A DNA stretch of 8,601 nucleotides, from contig JAPLBU010000052.1 of NCBI GenBank assembly GCA_026392575.1, forward strand, positions 1 to 8,601, in the 5' to 3' direction. Position numbers and translations under genes: made by a program. The notes below the pieces were generated by a model that was given only the letters and a program-made list of their open reading frames with translations, ran no database searches and had not been told where the DNA came from. Positions 6,719 through 8,601 of this stretch are shown here, one piece after another. The stretch comes from Actinomycetota bacterium. GTDB lineage: Bacteria > Actinomycetota > Actinomycetes > S36-B12. The number at the start of each line of letters is the position of its first letter. Within the stretch, counting starts at the first letter, position 1.

Positions 6719-6808
6719 CCTCGGCGAGGGTGCCGCTCCACCGCACTGACCGTGTGGCCGGAAAAGCACCGTGATCGACGTGGTCGGCGCCCACCAGCGT
6801 TGCCGAGG
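6719..6808 (+). ncRNA. Structured rplY 5' leader, candidate ribosomal-protein autoregulatory element
   Basis: Two stacked stems can be drawn. The outer stem pairs CCTCGGCGA (6719-6727) with TTGCCGAGG (6800-6808), nine pairs with one G-U. The inner stem follows directly on the 5' side and pairs GGGTGCCG (6728-6735) with CGGCGCCC (6785-6792), eight pairs with one G-U. A 7-nt bulge ACCAGCG (6793-6799) lies on the 3' side. The 49-base interior (6736-6784) has weaker possible hairpins and a GGAAAAG loop. The 3' base of the structure is 15 bases before the GAGGAG ribosome site of rplY. bL25 binds 5S rRNA, and control of ribosomal protein genes by leader mimics is known, so autoregulation is plausible but inferred. 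Confidence 0.5.
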
Positions 6809-6837
6809 TGACCGACGATGACCGAGGAGTACCTGAA

Positions 6838-7938
6838 GTGACCACCGTTGCCATGACCGCTGTCCCCCGATCCGACTTCGGCAAGGGCGCAGCCCGCCGG
6901 ATCCGCCGTGAGGGCAACATCCCCGCCGTGATCTACGGCTCGGGCACCGAGCTGGTCCACGTGGCCCTCCCCGAGCACGACCTCAACCTGGCCCTGCGCC
7001 GCCCCCGCGTCGTCCTGTCTGTCGCGTTCGACGGCGGCACGCTGCTCGTGAAGCCGCGCGACATCCAGCGCGATCCGGTCAAGCGCAACCTCGAGCACAT
7101 CGACCTCGTCATCATCACCAAGCAAGAGGCGCAGGACCGCTCTGATATGGCCGACGCCATCAAGGCCGCGACTGCCGCTGCCCAGGAGGCCGGCATGGAC
7201 GCCGCCTCGGTCGTGCAGGCCCTCGAGGCTGCCGTCGCCGGTGGCGAGGACGCGACCGCGGCCGCCAAGCACGCGGTGTCCGACGCCGAGCACAAGGCTG
7301 AGGAGTACGCCGACGCTGCTGCGCATGAGGCCGTTGTCCCCTTGTCCAGTAGCCCGTGGCTGGTCGTCGGGCTCGGCAATCCGGGTCCGGAGTACGCGGC
7401 CACCCGGCATAACGTCGGGTTTCTCGTCACAGATCTGCTCGCCGACCAGGTCGGAGCAAAGCTCGCACGCCACAAGCGCGGTCACGCGCTCGCGGCGGAG
7501 GGCAAGCTCGGGATCCCGGGTTCGATGACGCGCCTTGTCCTCGTCGAGCCGCTCTCGTTCATGAACGAGAGCGGCGGCCCCGTCAAGGCGATCATGGGGT
7601 TCTATGGCGTTGAGCCGGAGCGGCTCATCGTCGTGCACGACGAGCTGGACATCCCGTTCACGACGATCCGCGTCAAGCTCGGTGGCGGCGACAACGGGCA
7701 CAACGGCCTCAAGAGCATCCGCAAGGCGCTCGGCACCGGGGACTTCTACCGGGTGCGCGTGGGAATCGGTCGGCCGCCGGGCCGGCAGGATCCAGCGGAC
7801 TACGTGCTCAAGCCCTTCGGGTCTGCTGAACGTGCTGAGCTTGCTGAGGTCGTGCTGCGCTCAGCGGACGCCGTCGAGAGCCTCATGACAGCGGGCCTCG
7901 ACGTCACCCAGAACCGTTTCAACACCGGCCCGGTCTGA
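6838..7938 (+). CDS. Ribosomal protein bL25 N-terminal domain fused in frame to peptidyl-tRNA hydrolase
   Basis: One open frame of 366 codons. Residues 5-93 are a bL25 5S-rRNA-binding domain (FGKGAARRIRREGNIPAVIY, then IQRDPVKRNLEHIDLVII). The beta-rich second domain of long actinobacterial bL25/Ctc proteins is absent. Residues 95-165 are an Ala/Glu/Lys-rich, probably helical stretch (AAAKHAVSDAEHKAEEYADA), which may be the usual bL25 tail. From 169 onward a complete Pth follows (PWLVVGLGNPGPEYAATRHN), with expected catalytic and binding residues N181, H191, N243, D268 and N289. Pth frees tRNA from peptidyl-tRNA that dropped off ribosomes. GTG 6838 is chosen because GAGGAG lies eight bases upstream; GTG 6808 has a poor site. 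No stop or clear new ribosome site separates the two parts. Either a true fusion, or deletion of the bL25 C-domain and the intergenic stop; an assembly error is possible. Confidence 0.85.
   Translation: MTTVAMTAVPRSDFGKGAARRIRREGNIPAVIYGSGTELVHVALPEHDLNLALRRPRVVLSVAFDGGTLLVKPRDIQRDPVKRNLEHIDLVIITKQEAQDRSDMADAIKAATAAAQEAGMDAASVVQALEAAVAGGEDATAAAKHAVSDAEHKAEEYADAAAHEAVVPLSSSPWLVVGLGNPGPEYAATRHNVGFLVTDLLADQVGAKLARHKRGHALAAEGKLGIPGSMTRLVLVEPLSFMNESGGPVKAIMGFYGVEPERLIVVHDELDIPFTTIRVKLGGGDNGHNGLKSIRKALGTGDFYRVRVGIGRPPGRQDPADYVLKPFGSAERAELAEVVLRSADAVESLMTAGLDVTQNRFNTGPV
7342..7938 (+). CDS. pth: Peptidyl-tRNA hydrolase moiety, possibly also translated alone
   Basis: The Pth part is intact from SSSPWLVVGLGNPG to the stop, and its 198-residue length equals a normal stand-alone enzyme. 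A TTG codon at 7342-7344 sits exactly where the usual Pth start would be, and GAGG at 7327-7330 is 11 bases upstream, a weak ribosome site. This could be an internal start giving free Pth besides the fused protein. The conserved motifs are RHNVGF, FMNESG, HDELD and GGGDNGHNGLKS. cysQ follows after 21 bp. Confidence 0.5.
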   Translation: MSSSPWLVVGLGNPGPEYAATRHNVGFLVTDLLADQVGAKLARHKRGHALAAEGKLGIPGSMTRLVLVEPLSFMNESGGPVKAIMGFYGVEPERLIVVHDELDIPFTTIRVKLGGGDNGHNGLKSIRKALGTGDFYRVRVGIGRPPGRQDPADYVLKPFGSAERAELAEVVLRSADAVESLMTAGLDVTQNRFNTGPV

Positions 7939-7959
7939 CCGTCCGAACAAGGAGAGAGC

Positions 7960-8601
7960 ATGCCCACGCGATCCGATGCCGAGCTGTCCCGCGACGTCGC
8001 GCAGGAGGCGGGCCAGCTGCTGCTCGAGCTGCGTTCGACGTTCGGCTCGATCGACGACAAGGACGCGGCCAACGCGCTGCGCAAGCAGGGCGACCGTCTC
8101 TCGCACGAACTCATCATGGAGCGACTCACGGCAGCGCGCCCCGATGACGCGATCCTCAGTGAGGAGGGCGCGGACAATGCCTCCCGGCTCACGGCCGAGC
8201 GGCTGTGGATCGTCGACCCGCTCGACGGCACCTACGAGTACGGCCAGGGCCGCGCGGACTTCGCCGTGCACATCGCCCTGTGGGAGCCGGCCGGGGCGAT
8301 CCTGTCGGCCTGCACCGTCGACCTACCGGCGCAGGGGCTGACCCGATCGGTGCTCGACGTCGTCGAGGCCCCGGCTCCGCTGCCGACCGATCGCCCCATC
8401 CGCATCGTCGCGTCGCGCAGTCGCCCGCCGGCCACGCTGCCGGCGACGGTCGAGATGCTCGCCGCCGCGCTCGCCGATGCCGGCATCACCGACCAGGGCG
8501 TGGAGATCATCGACGTCGGATCCGTCGGCGCCAAGGTCAACGAGATCATCGCTGGCCGCGCCGAGGCGTATGTGCATGACACGGGCTTCTACGAGTGGGA
8601 T
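7960..8601 (+). CDS. cysQ: 3'(2'),5'-bisphosphate nucleotidase CysQ / inositol-monophosphatase family (5' part)
   Basis: The first 214 residues are present; the gene runs off the window. The family uses two or three Mg ions to remove phosphate from 3'-phosphoadenosine 5'-phosphate (a sulfate-assimilation and sulfotransfer by-product) or from inositol phosphates. Metal ligands are visible: SEEG with E68/E69, WIVDPLDGT with D86 and D89, and the last visible residue D214 in YEWD. GSVGAK (187-192) is also family-typical. The DGTYEYG motif has Tyr where many CysQ proteins have Arg (DGTREYG). ATG 7960 follows AAGGAGAGAGC, a strong ribosome site. It lies 21 bp after pth in the same direction, so it is probably in the same transcript. 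CysQ is preferred over SuhB by the YEWD and EYG patterns, but substrate specificity is not proven. Confidence 0.85.
   Translation, partial: MPTRSDAELSRDVAQEAGQLLLELRSTFGSIDDKDAANALRKQGDRLSHELIMERLTAARPDDAILSEEGADNASRLTAERLWIVDPLDGTYEYGQGRADFAVHIALWEPAGAILSACTVDLPAQGLTRSVLDVVEAPAPLPTDRPIRIVASRSRPPATLPATVEMLAAALADAGITDQGVEIIDVGSVGAKVNEIIAGRAEAYVHDTGFYEWD

Overview
The window is high-GC DNA that is almost fully coding. Short leaders, GTG starts and the gene order tRNA-Gln, glmU, prs, rplY, pth point to the chromosome of an actinobacterium. A Nocardioidaceae-like member is my guess from protein style only. There is no CRISPR array, transposase or phage gene.

Left part (1-2550). The last 25 codons of a plus-strand gene converge on a minus-strand MarR regulator, whose promoter is overlaid by a palindromic operator. 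A pair of perfect palindromes follows (683-716) with no target gene that fits them. Then comes a minus-strand unit: a membrane acyl-CoA desaturase followed by a TetR regulator whose N-terminal helix-turn-helix is broken by a frameshift. Two tandem operator copies lie over the predicted desaturase promoter. The original design was probably an autoregulated desaturase-repressor pair, but the repressor looks damaged.

Middle (2590-4220). A tRNA-Gln(UUG) gene is followed, with physical overlap, by a secreted right-handed beta-helix protein. Its signal-peptide n-region would be encoded by the 3' end of the tRNA gene. This gene is also frameshifted and seems to have lost beta-helix coils.

Right part (4220-8601). 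A co-oriented housekeeping block holds glmU (UDP-GlcNAc synthesis for cell wall), prs (PRPP synthesis), an open frame joining the ribosomal protein bL25 5S-rRNA domain to a complete peptidyl-tRNA hydrolase, and the start of a CysQ/inositol-monophosphatase family gene. The space before rplY holds a promoter-like -10 element and a two-tier hairpin that looks like a ribosomal-protein leader.

The main theme for follow-up is that several genes here (TetR, beta-helix protein at one or two places, bL25/Pth) look as if internal segments were cut out, while glmU, prs and the desaturase are full length. This may be real gene decay, a real fusion, or an assembly artefact. The bL25-Pth fusion and the rplY leader are the best candidates for something new.
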